A DNA stretch of 64,000 nt from positions 167,362 to 231,361 of IMG/VR virus record IMGVR_UViG_3300043418_000072. One strand, written 5' to 3'. The DNA is from a virus. Shown piece after piece: positions 38,748-46,079 of the stretch; within the stretch, counting starts at the first letter, position 1, and each line of letters opens with the position of its first letter. Below the pieces are notes generated by a model. It ran no database searches and was not told the DNA's origin. It saw only the letters and a program-made list of their open reading frames with translations. The position numbers were made by a program, and so were the translations under genes.

Positions 38748-39056
38748 TTAAATGCTGCTAATACGTTTTAGGATTTCTTCGTAAAAACTGTCAACTTCGC
38801 CGCCAAAGCGCCCAATAAGGTGTACGCTTAGGTCATGGCATATCTTGTAGTCCTTACGGTTAAGTGCTTCCACAAAGTCACAATGCAGCTTAGTTGAGTG
38901 CTCGATTGTGGTAATTTCTGTTAACGCGATTTTCTCTGCAGGGATTACACAGAATACTTCAAGGGGCTTGCCCTCAACCTCAAGAGTTTCTAGTTCTAGT
39001 ATAGTGTAACGTTCCCGTAGCTGTTCCGCCACATCTTTTCCAAAGATAAGTTGCAT
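38748..39056 (-). CDS. Hypothetical protein
   Basis: A 102-residue protein starting MQLIFGKDVAEQLRERYTIL. It has a beta strand with VFCVIPAEKIALTEITTIEH, then a helical end (FVEALNRKDYKICHDLSVHLIGRFGGEVDSFYEEIL). The pattern is familiar from phage proteins of unknown role. It starts one base after the stop of the gene at 39058. Confidence 0.7.
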   Translation of the reverse strand: MQLIFGKDVAEQLRERYTILELETLEVEGKPLEVFCVIPAEKIALTEITTIEHSTKLHCDFVEALNRKDYKICHDLSVHLIGRFGGEVDSFYEEILKRISSI

Positions 39057-39057
39057 T

Positions 39058-39618
39058 TTAATTTCCTAACACGTTTGATGGTGTAAACATGCTATCCCAC
39101 AAATCTACTTTAATAAAGGATTTGTGCTGAAATCGAGCCATAGTTGTAGTATCATTGACGTTACCAATTGGCTTATTCCCGACTAGAGCAGCATATTGAC
39201 TAATTAGTAGTTGCTCTGCGTAATAAACTTCGTAATCAGGCGTGATTGACTCAAACTTATAATTAGTAAAGTCAAATACCTGCACAGTTACAAATTGATG
39301 ATCGATATCGTGGTTGTACGAAGTTTTAAAATCTTCTTCAATATAAACCCAGTCAGCGCCGCTTGATCCACGGATACGTAGCGGTCCCCAGCTTTTGATA
39401 TGTGCAATTTGTCGATAGAGCCTGTCGCCGGGATCCGCAGATCTAGCCTTAGGTGCGCTCATACCGAACTTAATCACAATATCCTTATACTTAATTTTGT
39501 AAACATACTTTTCGATCTTGTGTTTATCAAAATAATGTTGAATTTCGATTGGTGCATTCATCTTAGATACATCAAGAAAATGCTGAGGAACCTGATTCCA
39601 GTTGATATTAAATTTCAT
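39058..39618 (-). CDS. Hypothetical protein, GIY-YIG-like region
   Basis: A 186-residue protein starting MKFNINWNQVPQHFLDVSKM. YVYKIKYKDIVIKFGMSAPKARSADPGDRLYRQIAHIKSWG resembles a GIY-YIG strand pair followed by an R-x-x-x-H helix, and EQLLISQYAALVGNKPIGN could hold the Glu. The call is tentative. It overlaps the nuclease gene by ATGA. Confidence 0.5.
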   Translation of the reverse strand: MKFNINWNQVPQHFLDVSKMNAPIEIQHYFDKHKIEKYVYKIKYKDIVIKFGMSAPKARSADPGDRLYRQIAHIKSWGPLRIRGSSGADWVYIEEDFKTSYNHDIDHQFVTVQVFDFTNYKFESITPDYEVYYAEQLLISQYAALVGNKPIGNVNDTTTMARFQHKSFIKVDLWDSMFTPSNVLGN

Positions 39619-40145
39619 CGTTTTTCTAATCCTAATTTGCAGAACACTTGCTGCACTGCGTTTGCTTGACTCACGCAATCTTCTAGCGCATTGTGCAAAC
39701 CAACTTTGCCCTTAACACGTGGGTCACCGTGTACTTTAAACAAGGTGCGTGAGTCTGCGATCTGCCAGAACTGCCAAGGTGTAGGCCATCCGTATTGCTC
39801 GTACAAGTTTTCAAGAATCGCAATGTCAAACACAGGACCTTGGCACCAAATGTTATTTACGCCCACTAAGAACTTGTTGAGCTGGCGATACATATCCTCT
39901 ACCGGTATACGTCCTTCAGTACCCAGTGCTTCTTCACGCACATCCTCGGCTTGCTGCATCCACCATTGCAGTGTATCTTCTTGGACCGTTCTACCACGGG
40001 CAATTTGTTCGTCTGCATCTGGACGGATATACAAACCCGGGCCCGGATCCTCCATTGTGTAGGGATTGAATTTAACTGCACCGAGAGTGAGAATTACACA
40101 CCCCGGGCGAGTACCTAAAGTTTCTAAATCGAGCATTACATCCAT
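39615..40145 (-). CDS. DnaQ-like 3'-5' exonuclease
   Basis: A 176-residue protein. MDVMLDLETLGTRPGCVILTLGAV holds the first D-x-E; FDIAILENLYEQYG the second acid; HNALEDCVSQANAVQQVF the final H-x-A-x-x-D. This is the DEDDh order, closest to the short exoribonuclease group (Rv2179c-like). Its -10 lies five bases before ATG with no ribosome binding site, so a leaderless mRNA is likely. Confidence 0.88.
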   Translation of the reverse strand: MDVMLDLETLGTRPGCVILTLGAVKFNPYTMEDPGPGLYIRPDADEQIARGRTVQEDTLQWWMQQAEDVREEALGTEGRIPVEDMYRQLNKFLVGVNNIWCQGPVFDIAILENLYEQYGWPTPWQFWQIADSRTLFKVHGDPRVKGKVGLHNALEDCVSQANAVQQVFCKLGLEKR

Positions 40146-40150
40146 GCTAT

Positions 40151-40179
40151 ATTATATGCTGCTAGTTATAGATTGTCAA
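40151..40179 (-). promoter_or_regulatory. Sigma70-like promoter, leaderless type
   Basis: Minus strand TTGACA, 17-base spacer, TATAAT, then ATAGC and ATG. It lies in the last codons of the PP-loop gene. Confidence 0.82.
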
Positions 40180-41317
40180 TTGACTTGCCAACCAAATAGA
40201 ATTTACTGTAGCAACCGATTAGTCCCTTAGTGAAGTCACCGCCGTTGCACCAACTGGTTGGAACTTGTTTTGACAAGTCGCTCAGACCATTAAGCCATTT
40301 TGAGTACGCAGGGATAGCATCGCTTCTAAACCAATACTCATTTTCTTGGAACATGGGATTGTATGGTTTCTTTACTTTAAACAAGATATCACTGTTGTGG
40401 GGATAAATTAGATCGTTGACAATGGAGTAGTATTGTTCTGGTACCAATGCGCCATACTTACTGTGATCAAGTTTATCCCTTAGGTCAGGGTGTAAATCAA
40501 ACCATGCACAAATGACCTGTGCTTGCTTTGCTAGCATTTCGGGTAAGTCGGGAGTCCAATAAAACAACTCGTCGTTTTCCCAATAATGGTCGTTGGTTTG
40601 ATTAAAGTCCCCCACGCTGATACTTAACTGTATGTCTAAGAAATACAAGTAGTAGGCATTGTCTTTGTAACAGATTCGTGGCTTGTCAATGCCGTGAATA
40701 AACCCGACTCTACGACCTGCATCGTATTGCTGTAGGTAATTCTTTGTGGCATTGTGCAGCAAGATGTTCTTGGGCATAGACGAGTTATAACGCACACCTG
40801 GGTTGAAATCATCAATCCAATTTGGGTTATTGTAATAGTCTAAGAGATCATCAGTGTAGTCGTATAGAGTTACTTTTGTTCTAGTATCTATGTCTAGTTT
40901 CTTAAGCATTGGTAACGCTTGAAAATCAATTTCACTGCGCAAATTCCATGCTTCGTCGCTGGCACTCTTAGTGGACTCAGTGCCCTTAAACGGACCGAAG
41001 ATCAATATCTCATCAATGAAGATGTTGTTGTCGTGAAATGCACGTAGGATAGTGTAGCTATCAATGCCGCCGCTGAAGCAAAGCACAAGGTAATCATACT
41101 TGTCCCTAAGTTGCTGCGCCCTAATGCGATACAACTCACTTAGTGAAATATCAACAGGTTTGGTCCAGTTGTAGTTTGAAAACGCCGACTCGTTGAAATT
41201 CCAGTGAGGATGGATGCCGGACTTTGAGTGTTCAGTGATAGCATCAATTTTTCTGTAGAACTTCTCGGGTCCTACCTGATAAAATCCACGTTTATCGTAT
41301 TCAATCGAATTTGACAC
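40166..41317 (-). CDS. PP-loop ATP pyrophosphatase-type protein
   Basis: A 383-residue protein. YDYLVLCFSGGIDSYTILRAF (about 74-94) is the SGGxDS loop that binds ATP in asparagine synthase, QueC and thiouridylase families; the acceptor activates a carboxyl or base by adenylation. No glutaminase domain is present. The end of the upstream gene overlaps its start by 17 bases. Substrate unknown. Confidence 0.8.
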   Translation of the reverse strand: MSNSIEYDKRGFYQVGPEKFYRKIDAITEHSKSGIHPHWNFNESAFSNYNWTKPVDISLSELYRIRAQQLRDKYDYLVLCFSGGIDSYTILRAFHDNNIFIDEILIFGPFKGTESTKSASDEAWNLRSEIDFQALPMLKKLDIDTRTKVTLYDYTDDLLDYYNNPNWIDDFNPGVRYNSSMPKNILLHNATKNYLQQYDAGRRVGFIHGIDKPRICYKDNAYYLYFLDIQLSISVGDFNQTNDHYWENDELFYWTPDLPEMLAKQAQVICAWFDLHPDLRDKLDHSKYGALVPEQYYSIVNDLIYPHNSDILFKVKKPYNPMFQENEYWFRSDAIPAYSKWLNGLSDLSKQVPTSWCNGGDFTKGLIGCYSKFYLVGKSIDNL

Positions 41318-42188
41318 GTTGCTTTATTTTCCGAAAGTTTGATGCTAATTCTTCTAGCTGATTGGGAACTGTTTTTACTGGGCGATGGTCTAGTTCTAGC
41401 AAGCGTTCTGCAACTACCGGTTGAGATACAATTTTTCGAATCTTTTCTATCATTACAGGATCAGCAGTCTTGTTAGCAATTAGGATGGACCAGCGGGTAT
41501 ACCCATAATCATTAATGCCAAGTTCGCGCAATGTTGGTACGTTAGGATTGGCTGGCAACCGATGTGCAGACATTACTGCCAGTGCCCTGATTTTTCCAGA
41601 TTTGATATAAGGATCCATAATTGACTCAGCTTCCATCATGTAATCGATCTGGCCGCCCAGCACATCTACTAGAGCTTGTGCTTGTCCTTTATAGGGTACG
41701 CTAGTAAACGTACCTTGCCCGTTGCCAACAATGGCTCCTGCAATGTGCGTCCCCGACCCAATGCCACTTGTGCCGTAAGTAACAGGCCTAGAGCGTGAAA
41801 TTTCAATCAGTTGCTTGAGAGTCTTTGCAGGATGGTTATTGCTCACTACCAACATAGAAGCTGAATTTCCTAGATGCTTAATGACCACAAAGTCACTAAA
41901 CTCGTATTCAACATTAGCTTCTCCGATGTTATCAGTGAGTCCATTACTGGCAATCATAATAACTGTCTCATTGGTTCGCACTTTAGATAGGTAGTTGTAC
42001 GCAATAAATCCACCGCCACCTAGTTTGTATTCCAAGTTGGTGGCAACACCGTTTTCTTCTAGTGCAGTTTGCACAGTCCTAGCTACACGATCACTAACGC
42101 CGCCGGGCTGATACTGAACAATTATTTTAACTGGTTGAGCAAACGCAGAGCTTGCAACTAATACCAATGCGGCTAGAATTAATTTCAT
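41301..42188 (-). CDS. TctC/Bug-type periplasmic solute-binding protein
   Basis: A 295-residue protein with a signal peptide (MKLILAALVLVASSAFAQ). Family features: IIVQYQPGGVSDRVAR near residue 25, NLEYKLGGGGFIAYNYL, YGTSGIGSGTHIAGA, VPYKGQAQALVDVLGGQIDYM, GKIRALAVMSAHRLPANPNVPTLRELGI. These proteins capture carboxylates for tripartite transporters and are greatly expanded in Burkholderiales. No transporter membrane genes lie near, so it would use host TctAB or act alone. A likely acquired host gene. Confidence 0.92.
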   Translation of the reverse strand: MKLILAALVLVASSAFAQPVKIIVQYQPGGVSDRVARTVQTALEENGVATNLEYKLGGGGFIAYNYLSKVRTNETVIMIASNGLTDNIGEANVEYEFSDFVVIKHLGNSASMLVVSNNHPAKTLKQLIEISRSRPVTYGTSGIGSGTHIAGAIVGNGQGTFTSVPYKGQAQALVDVLGGQIDYMMEAESIMDPYIKSGKIRALAVMSAHRLPANPNVPTLRELGINDYGYTRWSILIANKTADPVMIEKIRKIVSQPVVAERLLELDHRPVKTVPNQLEELASNFRKIKQRVKFD

Positions 42189-42656
42189 TTATTTTGTCTT
42201 TTTGGTTTCAGCTGCTGCAACTCGTTTACGCAGGCTGCTACTAGAGAAACTGTGATCTCTACTGTTAAAGATATGCTTGACACCAATGTGCGAACCTTCT
42301 GCTCGACCTGTAAAGTCTTGGCTCTCGTATTCCACACCTAAGATGCGCACATCAATGGGCAAGATGAGAATCAAGTCACGCAGGTCTTGTTCAGTTTGGT
42401 ACACAACAATTTCGTCAACAAAGCGACATGCACTTAGTTGGATTTGTCGTTCTACTACACTTTGAATAGGCTTGTTTTTGGTATCAGGGCGATCGATTGT
42501 GGCATCTGTTTGCAATCCTGCAATCAAGTAATCACAATGGTTCTTGGCTTCTGCCAACATGGCAATGTGTCCTGCATGTAGCAAGTCAAATTGACTGAAG
42601 GTAATGCCAATGACTTTACCTTCATCTTTGAGCTGTTTGATCTTATTGAAAATCAT
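42189..42656 (-). CDS. Cytidylyltransferase-like protein
   Basis: A 155-residue protein. IGITFSQFDLLHAGHIAMLAEAKNHCDYLIAGLQTD contains the H-x-G-H (HAGH) nucleotidylyltransferase motif, with GlnTDATIDRPDTKNKPIQSVVERQIQL and the late block FSSSSLRKRV. It is of the glycerol-3-phosphate cytidylyltransferase or RfaE C-terminal type, and activates a sugar or alcohol phosphate with CTP. It overlaps the upstream gene by ATGA. Confidence 0.85.
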   Translation of the reverse strand: MIFNKIKQLKDEGKVIGITFSQFDLLHAGHIAMLAEAKNHCDYLIAGLQTDATIDRPDTKNKPIQSVVERQIQLSACRFVDEIVVYQTEQDLRDLILILPIDVRILGVEYESQDFTGRAEGSHIGVKHIFNSRDHSFSSSSLRKRVAAAETKKTK

Positions 42657-42859
42657 GCTATTAAATGTTTCTTTCTCTCTTTGAAGTCTGCGCAATGGGC
42701 ACACTTCTTAACCTGCACAATATAGTTGCCTTTATATGTGCGAACCTCTTTGGTATTGTCCCACTTGGTCCATTTATGAAACCCAAAGCTGCACCAGCAA
42801 CTAGTTACCAATGGATCGTCGCCCTTTAGTACTCGGAATGTGTTTTCTTCTTCATTCAT
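42653..42859 (-). CDS. Small Cys/Trp-rich protein
   Basis: A 68-residue protein starting MNEEENTFRVLKGDDPLVTS. CWCSFGFHKWTKW and VKKCAHCADFKERKKH give four Cys and two His, a possible zinc ribbon. The HKWTKW stretch is seen in phage proteins of unknown role. It overlaps the upstream gene by 8 bases. Confidence 0.65.
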   Translation of the reverse strand: MNEEENTFRVLKGDDPLVTSCWCSFGFHKWTKWDNTKEVRTYKGNYIVQVKKCAHCADFKERKKHLIA

Positions 42860-43112
42860 CGTCGTCGGTGGTTTCTGATAATTCATCCATACCTTCACCG
42901 GTAGTGTGTTGGTATGTTTTGTCGCCTACTATCCATTCGTCAGTCCAGAAGCGTTGGCTGTTACTGGACTCGGGTGGCGGAAGTAGCGCAAGCATAGTGA
43001 ATACTTGCTCACGCTCTTCGCCTTCTAGAATTCGAGTAGTTTTGAGCAAGCCGCAACGTTTTAGAAACGCACGAGCTTCCTCTTTGGTCTTGAACTCTTT
43101 GGGTTTGATCAT
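42852..43112 (-). CDS. Hypothetical protein
   Basis: An 86-residue protein starting MIKPKEFKTKEEARAFLKRC. A basic helical front and an acidic end (GMDELSETTDDDE). It overlaps clpS by ATGA, so the two are co-translated. Function unknown. Confidence 0.68.
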   Translation of the reverse strand: MIKPKEFKTKEEARAFLKRCGLLKTTRILEGEEREQVFTMLALLPPPESSNSQRFWTDEWIVGDKTYQHTTGEGMDELSETTDDDE

Positions 43113-43420
43113 TGATCAGCTTCAAGTTTGACCTGAAGTGGGAATCCGTTGTTACGTGCAAGCAGTGTGACTTCAACACCTTTTTGCTCTGCAATTTCGT
43201 AAGGGAGAGTTGCAACCACTGCCGAACCTTCTTCGTGGATTCGCATAGTCAATTGCTCAGAACTGTCATTGTCGTGATTGAAAACAGCCTTCAGCGTCTC
43301 GACAACAAATTCCATAGTAGTGGTATTGTCGTTAACGTAAATCACCTTGTACAAACTTGGTGGCTTAACATCGAAACGTGGTTGGATTTTAATTTGTTGA
43401 CGAGTTTTGGTATTTGCCAT
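43109..43420 (-). CDS. clpS: ClpS adaptor protein
   Basis: A 103-residue protein. SLYKVIYVNDNTTTMEFVVETLKAVF matches the ClpS core: Asn30 and Asp31 bind the N terminus of the substrate, Met36 forms the gate, and His62 in RIHEEGSAVV completes the pocket. Asn32 replaces the second Asp of the usual N-D-D. ClpS hands N-degron substrates to ClpAP and lowers ClpA use of tagged proteins. No ClpA is in this window. Confidence 0.9.
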   Translation of the reverse strand: MANTKTRQQIKIQPRFDVKPPSLYKVIYVNDNTTTMEFVVETLKAVFNHDNDSSEQLTMRIHEEGSAVVATLPYEIAEQKGVEVTLLARNNGFPLQVKLEADQ

Positions 43421-43436
43421 AATTGAATTAAGTTAA

Positions 43437-43460
43437 ACGTAGGGCGTCATTGCCCTACGT
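43437..43460 (-). terminator. Strong hairpin between hsp20 and clpS
   Basis: ACGTAGGGC and GCCCTACGT form nine pairs around six bases, followed by TTAACTT on the minus strand. It could end hsp20 transcripts or act in the clpS leader, since the clpS promoter lies just upstream. Confidence 0.6.
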
Positions 43461-43467
43461 ATATCAC

Positions 43468-43496
43468 ATTATATTACTTTTTGAAAGTAATTGCAA
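43468..43496 (-). promoter_or_regulatory. Sigma70-like promoter of clpS inside hsp20
   Basis: Minus strand TTGCAA, 17-base spacer, TATAAT. The spacer is the palindrome TTACTTT-CAA-AAAGTAA. It lies over the last hsp20 codons. Confidence 0.6.
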
Positions 43497-43920
43497 TGGA
43501 TTTTGGTTTCTTTTCTTCCGGAACAACTAGTTCCAGTTGAACAGAAAGGATACCGTTTTCCACAGTAGCGCCACGAACCTCTACGTTGTCTGCCAACGTA
43601 AAATCGCGAACGAAGTTGCGGTTACTGATTCCTTGGTGCAAGTATGTTGGAGCAGCCGAATCGGCATCCTTGACCTTTTCACCAGTTACAGTAAGAACAT
43701 TGTCTGCTAGCTCTACGTTGATTTCGCTTTCTGAGAATCCAGCAACTGCAACTTCGACCACAAAATGGGTTTCGTTAACTTGAACGATATTGTGTGGAGG
43801 GTAGTTGCCGCTTTTGCTGTTTGCAAAGGTGCGATTCAATTCCTCAAACATGCGGTCAAAGCCAATGGCTGAACGATGTAGGGAAGGTAGGTCTAGAGTA
43901 CGGATGTTGAATTGTGTCAT
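43474..43920 (-). CDS. hsp20: Small heat-shock protein (alpha-crystallin family)
   Basis: A 148-residue protein. The alpha-crystallin domain spans about 42-140: YPPHNIVQVNETHFVVEVAVAGFSESEINVELADNVLTVTGEK, FTLADNVEVRGATVENGILSVQLEL, and the C-terminal I-x-I-like SIAITFKK. It holds unfolding proteins. AGGAG precedes the ATG. Hsp20 proteins occur in many T4-like phages and may aid head assembly. Confidence 0.93.
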   Translation of the reverse strand: MTQFNIRTLDLPSLHRSAIGFDRMFEELNRTFANSKSGNYPPHNIVQVNETHFVVEVAVAGFSESEINVELADNVLTVTGEKVKDADSAAPTYLHQGISNRNFVRDFTLADNVEVRGATVENGILSVQLELVVPEEKKPKSIAITFKK

Positions 43921-43989
43921 GTTATTCTCCTATTAAGCAAGTTATGACGTTTAAAATGTAGCCCGATTATCGGCACTACATGTTTATTT

Positions 43990-44017
43990 ATTATACAGAC
44001 AAAAAGTCAGTGATCAA
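43990..44017 (-). promoter_or_regulatory. Sigma70-like promoter of hsp20
   Basis: Minus strand TTGATC, 16-base spacer, TATAAT. The 70-base leader contains TGTAG..CCGAT-A-ATCGG..CTACA, a long hairpin that could act as a thermosensor or stabiliser. Confidence 0.65.
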
Positions 44018-44287
44018 ATTATTTTGGGCATCTACAACTTCAATACGTTTCCTGCTGCTGCTATGGTATTGTGGTTTGTAGGTTAGTAAGAAAAAGCTGA
44101 TACTTGCTGGATCCTCGAGAGTGAGATACAAGTATCTGCCGTCGTTTTTAAGCGTGTACGGCTGCTGATAACGACTGCCCCATCGCTGCATATCCGTTTG
44201 AATAAAGGATATTGCAGTTTGGTTAACGCCAACAGGATTTCCTGGAAAAATGGTTTCGTCAGCAGGTAATCGAAACCTAACTTGCAT
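43991..44287 (-). CDS. Hypothetical protein
   Basis: A 98-residue protein starting MQVRFRLPADETIFPGNPVG, strand-rich with NDGRYLYLTLEDPASISFFLLTYKP. The start at 44287 shares one base with the bS21 stop (TGATG). Function unknown. Confidence 0.68.
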   Translation of the reverse strand: MQVRFRLPADETIFPGNPVGVNQTAISFIQTDMQRWGSRYQQPYTLKNDGRYLYLTLEDPASISFFLLTYKPQYHSSSRKRIEVVDAQNNLITDFLSV

Positions 44288-44520
44288 CAGTACAGTTTCT
44301 TTGGCAAGCTCTCTGCTTGCAGTTTCTTTTGCCAACGGCGCTTGGCTTGTGCTGCTGCCTTCTTGCGCTTGGTAGTTGGCTTTTCGTAAAACTCACGTTC
44401 GCGAAGTTCTTGCAACTTGCCACTCTCCATGATTTTCTTTTTAAATTTGCGCAAGGCTTTTTCAACGTTGTCGTTTTGCACAACTACGCTGCTGCCATAA
44501 AGTTTCATTCTTTCGTTCAT
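44287..44520 (-). CDS. rpsU: Ribosomal protein bS21
   Basis: A 77-residue protein. DNVEKALRKFKKKIMESGKLQELREREFYEKPTTKRKKAAAQAKRRWQKKL matches bS21 closely (FDVALRRFKR..REFYEKPTxxRKR). bS21 sits on the small subunit next to the anti-Shine-Dalgarno end of 16S rRNA. Phage copies are known in freshwater phages and may replace the host protein to favour phage messages. It lies between clpX and the gene at 43991. Confidence 0.93.
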   Translation of the reverse strand: MNERMKLYGSSVVVQNDNVEKALRKFKKKIMESGKLQELREREFYEKPTTKRKKAAAQAKRRWQKKLQAESLPKKLY

Positions 44521-44527
44521 TTTTATC

Positions 44528-45730
44528 CTATTCTATAAAATTAGGTGGGTCGTTATATTTAACCACTTTGTCAGTAATCTCTATCTTTTTAAAACCCTGC
44601 TTTTTAATTTCAGTTAGGGTGTACATATATGGTGTAAGAGTACGCTCTAAAATACTCTTTAGTCCACGGGCACCAACTTTTTGCTGCACTGCTAAGTCGG
44701 CTACTGCTTCAATGGCTTCCGGTGTAAACAGTAATTCCACTTCGTCTGACGAGAAGTAAAACTTCATCTGTGCAAGCAAGTTGTTCTTAGGTTCAGTTAG
44801 AATCTTAACAAAGTCATCCTTGCTTAGTTCGTCAATTTGCACAGAGATTGGGAAACGTCCAGTAAACTCCGGTATCATCCCAAACTTTTGGAAATCGTCC
44901 GGGGTCACTTCTGTAACATCAATTTGGTCTTCATTGGCTGAGTTGAATCCAATACTGGTTCCTCGCTGCCTACGGTCGACAATCTTAGGTAGTCCAGCAA
45001 AGGCACCGCCGGCAATAAACAAGATCTTGCTGGTATCAATTTCCACTTGATCCATTGCTGGATGCTTCTTGCCACCATTTACACTAACCTTGCACTTGGT
45101 ACCTTCTACTAGCTTGAGTAGAGCTTGTTGTACTCCTTCGCCGCTTACGTCACGAGTTAGGCTAGCTGATTCACTTTTACGTGCAATTTTGTCTACTTCA
45201 TCAAGGAAGATAATACCTTGCTCACAACGGGCAACATCGTATTCTGCTGCTGCTAGCAAGCCCGAGATGATGCTTTCAACATCATCCCCTACATATCCTG
45301 CTTCGGTTAGTGTAGTTGCATCTGCTACAACAAAGGGCACGTTTAGATAACGTGCGATTGTTTTGGCTAGTAGTGTTTTACCTGAGCCAGTTGGGCCGTG
45401 AATTAGAATGTTTGACTTTTCTAGTTCAACTGAACTTTCGAAGAAGATGCGTTTGTAGTGATTAACCACTCCCACACTAATTGCAATTTTGGCAGCGTCT
45501 TGGCCGATAATGTATTCGTCTAAGTGCTGTTTGATTTTGATTGGATCAAGTGCCTTGCCAATTTTCTTATCCTTGCGAATATGATCGTTAGCTTCTTTGT
45601 TAATGATGTTGCTACAAAGCGTGATACATTCATTACAAATGCCCGCGTCGTTGGCTACAATTAACTTCTCAACTTCATTACGGCTTTTACCACAGAAGTT
45701 ACAGTGGATCGGTTGAATGGTTTCGCTCAT
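44528..45730 (-). CDS. clpX: ClpX unfoldase
   Basis: A 400-residue protein of near-normal length. The zinc domain has Cys10, 13, 32 and 35. Walker A is GPTGSGKT (112-119), pore loop GYVG (145-148), Walker B IIFLDEVD (173-180), KKH loop 221-223, the ClpP-docking IGF loop 260-262, and sensor-2 GARGLKS. It unfolds tagged proteins and feeds them to ClpP. The stop is TAG; the next gene starts seven bases later. It overlaps the upstream gene by 32 bases. Confidence 0.96.
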   Translation of the reverse strand: MSETIQPIHCNFCGKSRNEVEKLIVANDAGICNECITLCSNIINKEANDHIRKDKKIGKALDPIKIKQHLDEYIIGQDAAKIAISVGVVNHYKRIFFESSVELEKSNILIHGPTGSGKTLLAKTIARYLNVPFVVADATTLTEAGYVGDDVESIISGLLAAAEYDVARCEQGIIFLDEVDKIARKSESASLTRDVSGEGVQQALLKLVEGTKCKVSVNGGKKHPAMDQVEIDTSKILFIAGGAFAGLPKIVDRRQRGTSIGFNSANEDQIDVTEVTPDDFQKFGMIPEFTGRFPISVQIDELSKDDFVKILTEPKNNLLAQMKFYFSSDEVELLFTPEAIEAVADLAVQQKVGARGLKSILERTLTPYMYTLTEIKKQGFKKIEITDKVVKYNDPPNFIE

Positions 45731-46079
45731 GGGCTCTTTTGATAAAATATTCTAATACGTTAGTGTATTTACGATCATTGTTGATAAAGTTCTTTGGCCC
45801 GTAATGGTATGTTTTTTCTGACCCAACAAATAGGTCTTTGATTGGACTTAGCTCGGTAGCAGCGGTGTTTACTACGATTGCATCTACTTGCCCTGCTGCC
45901 TTGGTAAGCCAATTAACGTCATCTAACTCTGCACTGTACAGATACACATTAAATGCTTCGTTATGTCCTGCGCATAAAAATGCCAATGTTTCAACGTCAA
46001 CTGGATCGACGTCAATTAGCAATACTGAATGATTTGGATCTTCTACAAAATCCGGCGGGGTAATAAAGTTAGTTGTCAT
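45699..46079 (-). CDS. Hypothetical protein
   Basis: A 126-residue protein with alternating strands and helices: SVLLIDVDPVDVETLAFLCAGHNEAFNVYLYSAE, VDAIVVNTAATELSPIKDLFVGSEKTYHYGP. The order resembles a Rossmann-like receiver fold, but no catalytic residues stand out. It overlaps the start of clpX by 32 bases. Function unknown. Confidence 0.7.
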   Translation of the reverse strand: MTTNFITPPDFVEDPNHSVLLIDVDPVDVETLAFLCAGHNEAFNVYLYSAELDDVNWLTKAAGQVDAIVVNTAATELSPIKDLFVGSEKTYHYGPKNFINNDRKYTNVLEYFIKRAHERNHSTDPL

